A DNA stretch of 64,000 bases, from contig NZ_CP121684.1 in assembly GCF_029760935.1 (NCBI RefSeq), positions 186,001 through 250,000 of the forward strand. The letters run 5' to 3'. Each line of letters starts with the position of its first letter. Position 1 is the first letter of the stretch. Origin of the DNA: Lysinibacter sp. HNR. GTDB taxonomy: Bacteria > Actinomycetota > Actinomycetes > Actinomycetales > Microbacteriaceae. The translations under genes and the position numbers were made by a program. Positions 27,175 to 37,701 of the stretch are shown piece by piece. The notes under the pieces are model-generated. The model had not been told where the DNA came from and ran no database searches. It worked only from the letters and a program-made list of their open reading frames with translations.

Positions 27175-27423
27175 ATGCTTATTATTGTTTTGGTCGGTTT
27201 GGCGCTGGGGGCTCTTATCGCCGGCTGACGCGTTCCTCGAACGCGGTGGATGCAGCTCTTCTCGGTACTGGTTCTGATGCTATTTGTTGTGTGGTCGATG
27301 ATTCAGGCGGGATATAATTCGCCCCTCGAATCTTTCCTTCTCTTGGTATCAGTGCTGACGTCCTCTTTGCTGTATGCGGGAGTGCTGTGGAAACGCGAGA
27401 ACATTGATCCGCGAATCACCTAG
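27175..27423 (+). pseudogene. Small membrane protein gene interrupted by an in-frame TGA
   Basis: A perfect AGGAGG lies just upstream of ATG 27175, which opens MLIIVLVGLALGALIAG, then TGA at 27226. The same frame continues through RVPRTRW into an uninterrupted 57-residue segment (ATG 27250 to TAG 27421) with two further hydrophobic helices and a basic end (WKRENIDPRIT). Read through, this is one coherent small membrane protein of about 82 residues. Either the gene carries a nonsense mutation, the second part restarts at ATG 27250 (no good ribosome site), or TGA is read through or is a sequencing error. Family not recognised. Confidence 0.6.
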
Positions 27424-27635
27424 GGGGGTGGGTGCGTTTAGATTGCTTGAGTTCTCGCTACGTGCACTCCGTGTACGAAGAATCGCGACGAGCCGCCTCT
27501 TCGTGCGCCGAACGCTTGACCGTCACCGATCCCGGTCAGTCTGTTTAGCCAGGCTCTCCCTCGTCCGGCTGCAGGCCGCCCATTCGCGGTGGCTGTCGGC
27601 CTGAACACTGCCAATTTTTGGCATAGAGGAGCACA

Positions 27636-28253
27636 GTGCACAGTAACTCTCCATGGAAAAAGATCTCTGGAAAGCTTGAATACGATGGGTTTGTGAGGGT
27701 CTCTCGCTCGCAATTTGAAGAACCTGCTGGAACGGTTTCCGCCTGGGACGTTATTGTGTCTTCCGACACGGCCGCCGCCCTCGTGTTCACCGAAGATCTT
27801 AGTCTGCTTCTTTTTGAGCAGTTTCGGGTTGGTCCGGAGCGGATCCTTCGCGAACTTCCCGGAGGCTATCTGGAAGATGGAGAAGATCCAGTTGCCGCCG
27901 CGGCCCGGGAGTGCCTGGAGGAAACGGGATACGAGCCGGAACTGATCGTCTCCGCCGGTTCTGAATGGTGGGCGGCTAACTCCAACCGACGTAAGCATCT
28001 GGCCATCGGAATCAACGCGAAGAAAACGCGGGAGCCACAGTGGGATGCTTCAGAAATGGGAAACGTGCGTCTCCTGCCTCGTGACCGGGGCATTGATTTT
28101 TTGACCAGTGGGGAAGCGACCGACTCGGGATTGGCCTGCCGGGGTATGCTTCGGTTTCTTAGTGAACGGCACTCTGATCCCCGATTGATTGATTTTCAGG
28201 GTTTGCTTCGCGACGCAGTGTGTCAGACGCCCTCGCCTGAGCCAACCTGGTGA
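27636..28253 (+). CDS. Nudix hydrolase, ADP-ribose pyrophosphatase-like
   Basis: A 205-residue Nudix protein started at GTG 27636 with AGAGGAG upstream. The Nudix box runs GGYLEDGEDPVAAAAREC then LEETGY, preceded by LLLFEQFRVGPERILRELPG as in ADP-sugar pyrophosphatases. Expected to hydrolyse ADP-ribose or a related nucleotide sugar. The WWAANSNRRKHLAIGINA segment after the box is less usual, so the substrate is uncertain. Monocistronic. Confidence 0.85.
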   Translation: MHSNSPWKKISGKLEYDGFVRVSRSQFEEPAGTVSAWDVIVSSDTAAALVFTEDLSLLLFEQFRVGPERILRELPGGYLEDGEDPVAAAARECLEETGYEPELIVSAGSEWWAANSNRRKHLAIGINAKKTREPQWDASEMGNVRLLPRDRGIDFLTSGEATDSGLACRGMLRFLSERHSDPRLIDFQGLLRDAVCQTPSPEPTW

Positions 28254-28283
28254 ACGTCTGAGTTGGTGTTTGAACGATCCGCT

Positions 28284-29288
28284 TTAGTGCTGAACCGCCC
28301 GGAGGATTTCTTCCTCTTTCTCCGCGGATAGCCCCGTGCCATCCTTAAAGACCGGAAGTTGGCTGGTATCCGTTGCCGCCCCTATGGAGGTCATCCACTC
28401 CCAGGTGTCGGCAATCGTGTCGTCAATGTGACGAAAGCGTAGTCCGGCCCGGATTGCCACGGTGGGGTCGGTGTTCCAGATTGCGTCCGCTCCCTGCCCG
28501 GAGGGTACCCAGAAGGGAAGCTCTGTCCAGGGTGCCACCCCCAGTTTGAGGAGCAGGTCGTCCGCAACGCGAACGGGCTGTGCGGTGTTGCCCGTCACCC
28601 TGCGGCATCGCGCGAGTAGGTCATGCAGGGTGGGTCCACTCGGTGATCCCGACACCACATATCGCGTGTCGTCGACATCCTCCTGATCGATGAGGCTCAG
28701 GATGAAGTTGGCGATGTCTCGGGCATCAATCGGCGTGATGCGGGAGGAGCTTTCGGGATGCACAATCTTTCCGCCGCGCGCGTGCCGAGCCAGCCACCAG
28801 GGTAGACGTCCGACGTTTTCGTGGGGCCCGATGATGAGGCCCGGATAGACAACGGTGAGGCGATTGCCGAGAGTCGCACGGAGTGTCCGTTCGCACTCAG
28901 CCTTGGAAGAGCCATAGCTGCGTTCTCGTTCCGAAAACTCCAGGAGGGGGGATTTTTCGCTGATGGGCTTCGCGGGCCAGTCTCTAAAAGCGCTGATTGA
29001 AGAAACAAAAACATACCTTCGAGAGGAGTTGTCGAGTAACTGCGCCGATAGTGTAGTTTGCTCTGGTTCGAATCCAGAGGTATCAACGACCAGATCCCAG
29101 GGCCCAGCGGCCGCAGCGGCCCTGAGTATTGTGGGGTTCATGCGGTCACCGGTGAAGGCGGAAGCTTCCGACGGGTTTGGGCCGCTGAACCCACGATTAA
29201 GAACCGCAACGGTGTGGCCGAGGGCGAAGCCAGCGTCGGCGATGGCTCGGCCCAGGAAAACGCTTCCGCCGAGGATGAGTACACGCAT
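28284..29288 (-). CDS. NAD-dependent epimerase/dehydratase family protein
   Basis: A 334-residue extended-SDR-like protein. The N-terminal Rossmann motif reads MRVLILGGSVFLGRAIAD, with VLNRG after strand 2; VVDTSGF lines the site, and YGSSKAECE supplies the Tyr and Lys. GGAGG lies before the ATG. Such proteins act as NAD-dependent reductases or isomerases on sugars or isoprenoid-like substrates; no specific reaction is readable. Confidence 0.8.
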   Translation of the reverse strand: MRVLILGGSVFLGRAIADAGFALGHTVAVLNRGFSGPNPSEASAFTGDRMNPTILRAAAAAGPWDLVVDTSGFEPEQTTLSAQLLDNSSRRYVFVSSISAFRDWPAKPISEKSPLLEFSERERSYGSSKAECERTLRATLGNRLTVVYPGLIIGPHENVGRLPWWLARHARGGKIVHPESSSRITPIDARDIANFILSLIDQEDVDDTRYVVSGSPSGPTLHDLLARCRRVTGNTAQPVRVADDLLLKLGVAPWTELPFWVPSGQGADAIWNTDPTVAIRAGLRFRHIDDTIADTWEWMTSIGAATDTSQLPVFKDGTGLSAEKEEEILRAVQH

Positions 29289-29560
29289 GCTGCCTCCACA
29301 ACTAACCGTCTTTGTCTTATCGAGCTTAGCCGTCCTTCCCCAGAAGGCGCCGCGTCAGGTGTGCATCCGCGAAAGCCGAGCTGATCAGGCTCGGCCTCAC
29401 GATGGCGAGCATGACACAAATTTTAATGTTCGTCTTGGCGAAGTTTTAATTACGCCTTAGCGTATAATAATTATTTATTAGAGGTTCACGGCGAGACCAG
29501 AGAGCGCACTCCCGTCTTAATGGATTTCCCCGCACGGTGCCAACATGGAAAGGGGGGAGG

Positions 29561-31058
<1,498 letters not shown>

Positions 31059-31251
31059 CCTTTTGATCCGTCCGTGCGGTCTTCCGTTCGCGAAACCACT
31101 CCTAGTGGTCTTGGATATTATGAAACGCGACTGCGCAGTTTTATCGTATTTTAATGTATAAAATGATAAAAAAGCCTTAGTGTAATTATGTAGTGTGTAC
31201 AATGTTTATGTTGATACGTGCTATCTTCACTAAAGTATCATCTCCAAGGGG

Positions 31252-31295
31252 TCAGGTGTGCACCATCGTTACGATAGGGTGCACACCTGATTTTT
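31252..31295. terminator. Strong terminator between nrdF and the leftward transporter gene
   Basis: TCAGGTGTGCACC pairs perfectly with GGTGCACACCTGA (13 base pairs) with a further ATCG/CGAT pairing in the loop, followed by TTTTT on the plus strand. It lies 190 bases after nrdF in an AT-rich gap. Confidence 0.85.
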
Positions 31296-31327
31296 GCGCA
31301 CCCTGAGAAAATTGCAACCCGTGTTGC

Positions 31328-32278
31328 TTACGCAAGTCCCCAGGCCACGCCGAGCATGACGGGCAGCGCGAGCGCGGTGGTGAGGAGCACGGTGTCACGG
31401 GCAACCGTCTCGCCCTTCCGATAGGTGGCGGCGAAGTTGTAGATGTTTTGGGCGGTGGGGAGCGCCGCGAGGATCACGGCGGCGTAGAGGGCGCTGGGGC
31501 CGAGTCCGAACACGAGGCTTCCGAGTATCCAGGCGGTTGCGGGCATCAGCAGCGATTTGATGGCGGTTGCCACAAGCACGTCGGTGCGTTCCTTGCCCCG
31601 TTGAAGGGGGCGCTGTCCGCTGAGCGAGACCCCAAACGCCAGGAGGATGAGGGGGATGGCCGCGCCTCCCAGTATTTCAAAGGGTATAAATACGGGGTGG
31701 GGGAGGTGAATCCCTGTTATCGAGACGAGGATGCCCGCGGCGGAGGCAATAATCACGGGGTTGAGAAACGGTCGTATGATGCGTCTGAGCGGGGAGGGTT
31801 TCCTGCTTTTATTCGCTGTAGAACCCGGTTTTCCTCCCGCGCTGAGGTCAAGCACGCTGAGCACGACGGGTGCCATTACGAGCAATTGCACGAGCAGCAC
31901 GGGGGCCACGTAGCTCGGGTCCCCCAGCACATAGAGGGCCACAGGAAGTCCGATGTTGTTTGTGTTGGCGTAGGAGGCACCCGCTATTCCGATGACGGTT
32001 TGCCCGGCGGGTCGGGGGAAAAACAGTCGCGAGAGCAGCAGGTAAAGGCCCCCCGCGATCACCACGCTGAGCAGGTAGACTCCCATGACGGGTGAAACCA
32101 GCACGTGCACATCGGCCCGTGAGAGGACGGTAAATAGCAGTGCCGGGGTGGCAATATAAAAGGCCACGCGGTTGAGCACGGGTCGCTGCTCGGGGGTGAT
32201 GAGGTTGATTTTACCCGCGATAAAACCCACCGCGATAACGGTGAAGATGATTGAAAATCCTACGAGGACTCCAAACAC
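31328..32278 (-). CDS. AEC-family (auxin efflux carrier-like) transporter
   Basis: A 316-residue integral membrane protein with about ten helices, starting at GTG. Family marks: GKINLITPEQRPVLNRVAFY, PALLF, and the conserved ASYANTNNIGLPVALYVLG; the second half repeats the pattern (LALPVMLG). Members export or import organic acids or related small molecules in bacteria. It lies 42 bases downstream of the threonine aldolase gene on the same strand and is probably co-transcribed. Confidence 0.87.
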   Translation of the reverse strand: MFGVLVGFSIIFTVIAVGFIAGKINLITPEQRPVLNRVAFYIATPALLFTVLSRADVHVLVSPVMGVYLLSVVIAGGLYLLLSRLFFPRPAGQTVIGIAGASYANTNNIGLPVALYVLGDPSYVAPVLLVQLLVMAPVVLSVLDLSAGGKPGSTANKSRKPSPLRRIIRPFLNPVIIASAAGILVSITGIHLPHPVFIPFEILGGAAIPLILLAFGVSLSGQRPLQRGKERTDVLVATAIKSLLMPATAWILGSLVFGLGPSALYAAVILAALPTAQNIYNFAATYRKGETVARDTVLLTTALALPVMLGVAWGLA

Positions 32279-32320
32279 AACAGCCCCTGCCCTTCGTGGA
32301 ACCGACCACTCTCACGTGTG

Positions 32321-33394
32321 CTACGGGGTGCTGAGTTCCTGCTCGATGGCGGATGCAAACGCGTCGATGTCGTTTTCGGTGGTGTCGAAGGAACACATCC
32401 AGCGAACCTCTCCTCGGGCGACATCCCAGTCGTAGAAGTGGAATCCACGTTCGCGAAGTCGAGTGATAGCTTCCCGCGGAAGTCGTGCAAAAACACCGTT
32501 GGATTGGGTTTGGTAGGGAAACTCAAGCCCGTGGATGCGGCCCGCGGTGATGCCGTCGCTGAGGCGTGTGCGGAGCCGGGCGGCCATGGTGTTAGCCTGG
32601 GTGGCGTTGCGTTCCCACAGGTTGCCGTCGTAGAGCGCGAGGAGCTGGGCCGAGACAAAACGCATCTTTGAGGCGAGCTGCATATTGAGTTTGCGGAGAT
32701 ATTTCATGCCCGTGACCACGCCCGGGGTGAGCACCACGACGGCCTCGGCTCCGAGGGCACCGTTTTTGGTTCCGCCCAGGCTGAGCACGTCAACCCCGGC
32801 ATCGGTGGTGAAATCGCGAAGGGATGCCCCCAGTGAGACGGCGGCGTTTGCAATGCGAGAGCCGTCCAGATGCAGGTGCATACCGTGGCGGTGCACGTGC
32901 TCGGAGAGCGTACGAATCTCGTCGACGGTGTAGGCGGTTCCGAGTTCGGTGGTCTGTGTGATGGAGACGGCGAGTGGTTGGGCTCTGTGCTCATCACCCC
33001 ACCCCCAGGCTTCGCGGTCGATGAGTTCGGGGGTGAGTTTACCGTCGGGGGTGGGAGTGGTGAGCAGCTTGAGTCCGCCGACCCGTTCGGGCGCTCCGCC
33101 CTCGTCGGTGTTGATGTGCGCTGTTTGGGCGCTGATTACGGCACCCCAGCGGGGGAGGAGCGACTGCAGCGAGAGCACGTTTGCGCCCGTGCCGTTAAAC
33201 ACGGGGAATGCCTCGGCCTCTTCTCCAAAATGTCTGCGAAGCACCGTTTGAAGGTGGTCGGTGTAGGTGTCGGTTCCGTATGCGGGTTGGTGTCCGCCGT
33301 TTGCCTCACCGAGCGCGGTGAGCACTTCGGGGTGGACTCCAGAGTAGTTGTCGGACGCAAACCCGCGCGCCTGCGCATCATGCAATTGATTCAC
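32321..33394 (-). CDS. Low-specificity threonine aldolase (PLP enzyme)
   Basis: A 357-residue fold-type I PLP enzyme starting at GTG. Features: FASDNYSGVHPEVL, FNGTGANVLSLQS, TELGTAYTVDEI, HLDGSRIANAAVS (Asp for the pyridine ring) and the Schiff-base lysine in LSLGGTKNGA. It cleaves L-threonine or L-allo-threonine to glycine and acetaldehyde, or acts on related beta-hydroxy amino acids. Probably forms a unit with the AEC transporter. Confidence 0.87.
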   Translation of the reverse strand: MNQLHDAQARGFASDNYSGVHPEVLTALGEANGGHQPAYGTDTYTDHLQTVLRRHFGEEAEAFPVFNGTGANVLSLQSLLPRWGAVISAQTAHINTDEGGAPERVGGLKLLTTPTPDGKLTPELIDREAWGWGDEHRAQPLAVSITQTTELGTAYTVDEIRTLSEHVHRHGMHLHLDGSRIANAAVSLGASLRDFTTDAGVDVLSLGGTKNGALGAEAVVVLTPGVVTGMKYLRKLNMQLASKMRFVSAQLLALYDGNLWERNATQANTMAARLRTRLSDGITAGRIHGLEFPYQTQSNGVFARLPREAITRLRERGFHFYDWDVARGEVRWMCSFDTTENDIDAFASAIEQELSTP

Positions 33395-33406
33395 GCAACA
33401 AGTCTA

Positions 33407-33442
33407 ACGCTGGTTGGGGGTGAGTTCACCCCCAACCAGCGT
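33407..33442. terminator. Perfect 17-base-pair hairpin
   Basis: ACGCTGGTTGGGGGTGA is followed after two bases by its exact reverse complement. It lies between the ABC permease gene (ending at 33514) and the start of the threonine aldolase gene on the minus strand. There is no T tract on that strand, so termination is likely but not proven by sequence. Confidence 0.6.
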
Positions 33443-33513
33443 AGGGAGTTGTTTATTTTCTGCCCGCGCGATTCGCCGCTGCCCTAGAGAATTCGAGTCT
33501 CCTCGGGGGCAGC

Positions 33514-34617
33514 CTATTTCCCGTCCGCGAGTGCCTCCGAGAACTTGACTCTTCCACCGGTGCGGAGCAGCGATCCCCGGTAGATTCGGGAACCGATGAT
33601 GAGGATCACGTAGGTCGAAGCGAGCAATATTCCCAGTGAGAGCAGCGGCTCCCACCACGCCGCTTCTCCCGCAAAGATCCGGATGGGCATGCCCACCGCA
33701 GCGCTGAAGGGTACGTACGACATGATTGCCATGATCTCCGGGTTGCTGTTGGAGGTGATGGAGAGAACGTAGGGGATCATCACCAGCATGGTGATGGGGG
33801 TGGTCATGGAGCCAACATCCTCGAGGCGTGAGACCATTGAGGCCGCCGCCGCGTACATGGTGGCAAGAAGAACAAACCCCACCACAAAGAAGATCACAAA
33901 CCAAATCATGGGGGTGGTGATCGTATCGAGTAGCTGCTCCTGCCCGGTGATGTTCAGGCCGATAACGGCGAGCACCGCAATGACAGCGATTTGCGCAAAC
34001 GCAAGGATGCTGTTGCCGATGACCTTACCGGCGAGCAGGGTGCGAACGGGGAGGGCCGACATGAGAATTTCTACCACCCGGGTTTGCTTTTCTTCGACAA
34101 CGCTCTGTGCAATCACGGAGCCGAAAGTGACGGCGGAGGACATAAAAACAACGCCAAAGGCTAGCGCCACCAGATAGAGCAGCAGCGAATTGGTTGACCC
34201 CGGGTCCAGGATATCAACGGGTGGCGAAATGCTGAGGGCGCCCATGATCTCGGTGGGAGCCTCTGATTTTGCGAGAATCTCAAACCCCAGGGGGTTTGTG
34301 TTGCTGCTGTCTGGAACGAGCGCCGCCTCGACCTTGCCGTCGGTGACAAGAGTGCGGGCCTCGGCTACATCACCCACAATCGTTGCGCGGAAATCTTTGT
34401 TACCCGCGACCAGGTGTTCGGTTTGAGAGGTGACGGCAACCGCGGTTGCCTCGGGGGTGGATTTGGAGGTGAATCCTCCAAAGATAATCGCGCCGAGGAT
34501 GAGCGCAAAGAGAATTCCCGTGGAAATCAGAAATGCTTTGCTGCGCAGGCGAACCGTGATCTCTCGCTCGGCAACAAGCCAGGTGCTCTGGGCAAAGGTG
34601 GGAGGCCGGGGGTTCAT
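33514..34617 (-). CDS. ABC-2 type permease, NatB-like
   Basis: A 367-residue membrane subunit. An N-terminal helix (SKAFLISTGILFALILGAII) is followed by an extracytoplasmic loop of about 150 residues and then a block of five to six helices, the NatB/CcmB-type ABC-2 exporter layout (EEKQTRVVEILMSALPVRTLLAGKVIGN). It exports an unknown substrate with the ATPase encoded just upstream; the genes overlap by four bases. Confidence 0.86.
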   Translation of the reverse strand: MNPRPPTFAQSTWLVAEREITVRLRSKAFLISTGILFALILGAIIFGGFTSKSTPEATAVAVTSQTEHLVAGNKDFRATIVGDVAEARTLVTDGKVEAALVPDSSNTNPLGFEILAKSEAPTEIMGALSISPPVDILDPGSTNSLLLYLVALAFGVVFMSSAVTFGSVIAQSVVEEKQTRVVEILMSALPVRTLLAGKVIGNSILAFAQIAVIAVLAVIGLNITGQEQLLDTITTPMIWFVIFFVVGFVLLATMYAAAASMVSRLEDVGSMTTPITMLVMIPYVLSITSNSNPEIMAIMSYVPFSAAVGMPIRIFAGEAAWWEPLLSLGILLASTYVILIIGSRIYRGSLLRTGGRVKFSEALADGK

Positions 34618-35501
34618 GCTGCAACTACCTCTCGGAAGATTTGGGCCAGTGACGGGCGTTGAGGGGTGAAGGAGGAGACCGCTCCCTCTTCGATGGCGCG
34701 TTTGAGTACCGTCTGGGCGGTGCCGTCCGTGTCAACGTCGAAGAGGACGTGTCCGGCGTCCAGGCTGACCACGGTCACTCCGGGTACGTCGCGAACCCAG
34801 GAGGCGTCTGCCGAGTAACTCAGCTCATACCGGTTGGTGCTGTGTGCTTTTTGGAGTTCTTCTCGGGGACCCGATGCCCGGATTTTTCCGTTTGCGATGA
34901 TTACCAGGTCGTCGCAGAGGCGCTCGACCACGTCGAGTTGGTGTGACGAGAAGAGAACGGGAACGCCGCGGGAGGCGCGTTTCCGAAGGGCGTTCAGTAC
35001 GGTATCAACCGCCATTGGGTCGAGTCCAGAGAAGGGTTCGTCGAGGATCAGTACCTTGGGTTGGTGGACGAGTGCCGCCGCGACCTGGGCGCGTTGTTGG
35101 TTTCCGAGTGAGAGGCTCTCGATCGTGTCGTTGGCGTGTGTGCCCAGATCGAGTTCGTCGATAAGGCCCTTCGCGTTTTTGGTGGCGTCGGTTCTGCTAA
35201 ATCCGTGGAGCCTGGCTAGGTAGCTGAGTTGTTCCAGCACTTTCATTTTGGGGTAGAGGCCGCGTTCTTCGGGCATGTATCCGAAGGATCTGCGGTCTTT
35301 TTCTTCGATGGGGTGGCCGTTCATTGTGACGGTTCCGGAGTGAGCGGCAAGCACTCCCAAGATGATGCGCATCGTGGTGGTTTTTCCCGCTCCGTTGCCC
35401 CCGACAAAGCCGGTCATGCGCCCGTTTGCGATCGTGAAGCTCACATCGCTGAGCGCCTGCCGATCCCCAAACGAGCGACTGATGTTGCTCAACGTTAGCA
35501 C
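34614..35501 (-). CDS. ABC exporter ATP-binding subunit, NatA-like
   Basis: About 295 residues from GTG 35501, which follows GGGAGGAC; the longer frame to 35573 lacks such a site. Walker A is GGNGAGKTTT, the Q-loop region is GYMPEERGLYPK, the signature is SLGNQQR, Walker B is LILDEPFSGLDP and the switch is SSHQ. The EERGLYPKMKV stretch is typical of NatA-type exporters. Pairs with the ABC-2 permease. Confidence 0.9.
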   Translation of the reverse strand: MLTLSNISRSFGDRQALSDVSFTIANGRMTGFVGGNGAGKTTTMRIILGVLAAHSGTVTMNGHPIEEKDRRSFGYMPEERGLYPKMKVLEQLSYLARLHGFSRTDATKNAKGLIDELDLGTHANDTIESLSLGNQQRAQVAAALVHQPKVLILDEPFSGLDPMAVDTVLNALRKRASRGVPVLFSSHQLDVVERLCDDLVIIANGKIRASGPREELQKAHSTNRYELSYSADASWVRDVPGVTVVSLDAGHVLFDVDTDGTAQTVLKRAIEEGAVSSFTPQRPSLAQIFREVVAA

Positions 35502-35641
35502 GTGTGTCCTCCCTGACTCCCTGGCGTTTTTGCTACTCTCAACAGAGTAGTGGGCCGGGAGGAGTTGCGCCACTCTTCTTGATTGAGCAAAATTTCATAC
35601 AACAGAAGAGTTTGTACGCAGTGTCGAGTGAGGAATGAAGA

Positions 35642-36037
35642 ATGAGATATTTTGCGAGGCTTCGTAAGGCTCAGGATTCGGCCATAGCAACCCGGCGTGA
35701 TTCGATCGGGGTCGTGCTGATAGTGCTGCTGGTGTACTTCTCGTTGGTTGGACTACCCGTCTGGGTTCTCCTGGCGTTTGTGTTGATCCCCGAGGTTGGT
35801 CTGCTTGCTTTCCTTCTGGGGAAAAGAATTGGTACCCGAGTCTCGGTCGAAATGCACTCTTATCTTCTCCCCGCCATTGTGACGGTGGGTGCTTTTGCGG
35901 TTATTGGAACCGTTTGGCACGCGTGGATACTTGCTTTGGGGTGTGGGTGGCAGTTTCGTGTTGCTATTGAGCGTATTTTCATGAGAAAAGATGGCTTCCT
36001 GGCTTTGTTTCGGAGGGGATCGGTTTCTGGTGAGTAG
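35642..36037 (+). CDS. Small multi-helix membrane protein
   Basis: A 131-residue protein with four hydrophobic segments (about 25-43, 44-62, 75-93 and 96-112) and an HSYLLP motif. The pattern is loosely like DUF4260 membrane proteins, which I cannot confirm. The ribosome site is GAGGAATGAAG before the ATG. Function unknown. Confidence 0.6.
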   Translation: MRYFARLRKAQDSAIATRRDSIGVVLIVLLVYFSLVGLPVWVLLAFVLIPEVGLLAFLLGKRIGTRVSVEMHSYLLPAIVTVGAFAVIGTVWHAWILALGCGWQFRVAIERIFMRKDGFLALFRRGSVSGE

Positions 36038-36077
36038 GGGTTACTAGCCGTAGCACACAAAGTGGTGTTGTGGATGC

Positions 36078-36212
36078 TTAGGAAATAGTTGCCGTTGCCA
36101 CGCCGATACCGGTTACGCCGATGGTTACAGCGACAAGGGTGGCGGCGGAAACAAGCGCCGGTTTTGCCGTGACCGGTAGGGCGTGCTTGATCTCGAGAGT
36201 GTAGTAGCCCAT
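36078..36212 (-). CDS. 44-residue single-helix membrane peptide
   Basis: A short frame from ATG 36212 to TAA 36080-36078. It reads MGYYTLEIKHALPVTAKPA and continues as a Val/Ala/Thr/Gly-rich hydrophobic helix to the end. Codon third positions are strongly G/C as in the real genes nearby, and no other frame here looks coding. The ribosome site is weak (GTGAGAG). Family unknown; such peptides can be membrane modulators or toxins. Confidence 0.5.
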   Translation of the reverse strand: MGYYTLEIKHALPVTAKPALVSAATLVAVTIGVTGIGVATATIS

Positions 36213-36424
36213 AACTCTCACGTTGCTTTTTGGAGGAGGCCAAAGCTGCGTCTCCTGGCAACCTTGGTGGGTCTCGTGTTGGGGTTGTTGGGTCTGTTGC
36301 GGGTTGTGACGATGTCGTAGTGCTTAACAACGGATCCGAGGTGTTTCGTGCGTTGAGATTCGGTGGGATCTGTGTTCGCGAGATGAGCAACAAGACCCTG
36401 TAGATCCCCGAAAACCAGGCTCGA

Positions 36425-36465
36425 ACCAATAATAAAATTGGTATCTTAACTGGACTAATTGGTCT
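36425..36465. promoter_or_regulatory. Candidate GntR/UTRA operator region of the second sugar operon
   Basis: ACCAAT-N6-ATTGGT (36425-36442) is an inverted repeat, followed by ACTGGACTAATTGGTC (36450-36465). The second site resembles the DasR-type consensus ACTGGTCTAGACCACT in its first half. It lies about 60 bases upstream of the oxidoreductase gene. The operon encodes a GntR-UTRA regulator, the family to which DasR belongs. Confidence 0.4.
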
Positions 36466-36525
36466 TTTCGTGACATTCTGTGAAGAGCCCTGTTGGGGAT
36501 ATCGACTGCGAATCGAGGATGATTG

Positions 36526-37701
36526 ATGAACCCTGTGAAAGCTACTCCCACCGTTCCACAGGAAGGGAGCGTCCGCACGGCCATTATTGGTGCCGGAACC
36601 ATCTCGCAGTCGGTTCATATTCCGCTGCTCCGCCGAGCGGGTTTCACCCTCACCACGGTGTGTGACCTCTCCCCATCGCGCGTTGCCGAGGTTGCGGCGC
36701 TCTTTGGCCTAACGGGCGTCACAGATCCCGACGAGATCTTGAACGACCCAAGCATCGACGCGGTTATCATCGCAACGCCGGGTTCTCACGCCGACCTCAC
36801 CGCCCGCGCTCTTCGAGCGGGCAAACACGTGCTAGCTGAAAAGCCTCTTGCCCTCACCATTGCAGAGGTCGAAGAATTGGAGCGTATTCACGCGGCAAGC
36901 GGTCGGGTCGCGCAGGTGGGCTACATGAAAATGTACGATCCCCTCACGGCGAGAGCGCGCCGCGAGGCCGCGGGCCTCACGGGCAATAAGCTTGTGCGCA
37001 TCACTGTCGCGCACCCGGATGACAGACCCCAGATCGACCACCTCCGCATGGCCATTCCGCCACGGGATGCCTCCATGGACGTGATCAACGCGGCCAACGC
37101 CTACGAAGACGCCCGGGTTGCGGAGGCCCTCGGAGACGCGCCCGCGCCGCTCGCAAACTACTACAAGAACGTGCTGAACGGTTCGGTGGTTCACGAGTTC
37201 AGCCTCATCCGCGCCCTCGGCCTGGAACTCCCCACGGAGTGGTCTGCCGAAATCTTCCCCTCCCTCGAGGGTTCGGCACCCGCCTCCCTTCTTGCAACGG
37301 CAGCAGCCCGCGACACTCGCTATATCCTGAGCTGGAATTGGGTGCCCGACTACCCGGAGTACGATGAAGAGCTGAGTATCCTCGCGTCGAACGGCCGCCT
37401 CTCCTATCGGCTGGCAAAGCCCTACCTGCTCGAGGAGCGCAGCGTGCTTAACGTGCAACTACACGATGGGCTGGAGCGCCGCTCCACCACCTACACCGAG
37501 GGTTACGAAACGGGTTTCCTTCGCCAATTGGATGCTTTCAAAAACTCGATCCTCACGGGCGCCCCCGTTGAGGCCGGCTTCGCCGACGTGAAGAAAGATA
37601 TCGAGTCGCTACAGCGTCTGGCTCAGGCAATCGGTCGGGGCCTGGGTGTTGAGCTGATTACCGAGGCAGATCGGCGGGCAACGGAGGAGGCAGCACGGTG
37701 A
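36526..37701 (+). CDS. Gfo/Idh/MocA-family oxidoreductase
   Basis: A 391-residue NAD(P)-dependent sugar dehydrogenase-like protein. The N-terminal Rossmann motif is AIIGAGTISQSVHIPLLRRA, with VIIATPGSHADL and the family EKPLAL lysine (about residue 107). The C-terminal domain lacks an obvious second catalytic histidine in the usual place, so specificity is open. GAGGA precedes ATG 36526. First gene of an operon; overlaps the next gene by four bases. In other clusters such enzymes oxidise sugars to keto-sugars together with an isomerase like the next gene product. Confidence 0.85.
   Translation: MNPVKATPTVPQEGSVRTAIIGAGTISQSVHIPLLRRAGFTLTTVCDLSPSRVAEVAALFGLTGVTDPDEILNDPSIDAVIIATPGSHADLTARALRAGKHVLAEKPLALTIAEVEELERIHAASGRVAQVGYMKMYDPLTARARREAAGLTGNKLVRITVAHPDDRPQIDHLRMAIPPRDASMDVINAANAYEDARVAEALGDAPAPLANYYKNVLNGSVVHEFSLIRALGLELPTEWSAEIFPSLEGSAPASLLATAAARDTRYILSWNWVPDYPEYDEELSILASNGRLSYRLAKPYLLEERSVLNVQLHDGLERRSTTYTEGYETGFLRQLDAFKNSILTGAPVEAGFADVKKDIESLQRLAQAIGRGLGVELITEADRRATEEAAR

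Noticed and set aside
29061-29080. CTCTGG-TTCGAAT-CCAGAG, resembling a tRNA T-arm
   Set aside because: It lies inside the epimerase coding frame and no acceptor, D-arm or anticodon arm can be built around it.
29414-29429. ACACAAATTTTAATGT as an NrdR box upstream of nrdI
   Set aside because: Only a loose match, and no second box at the expected helical spacing, so it is mentioned but not annotated.
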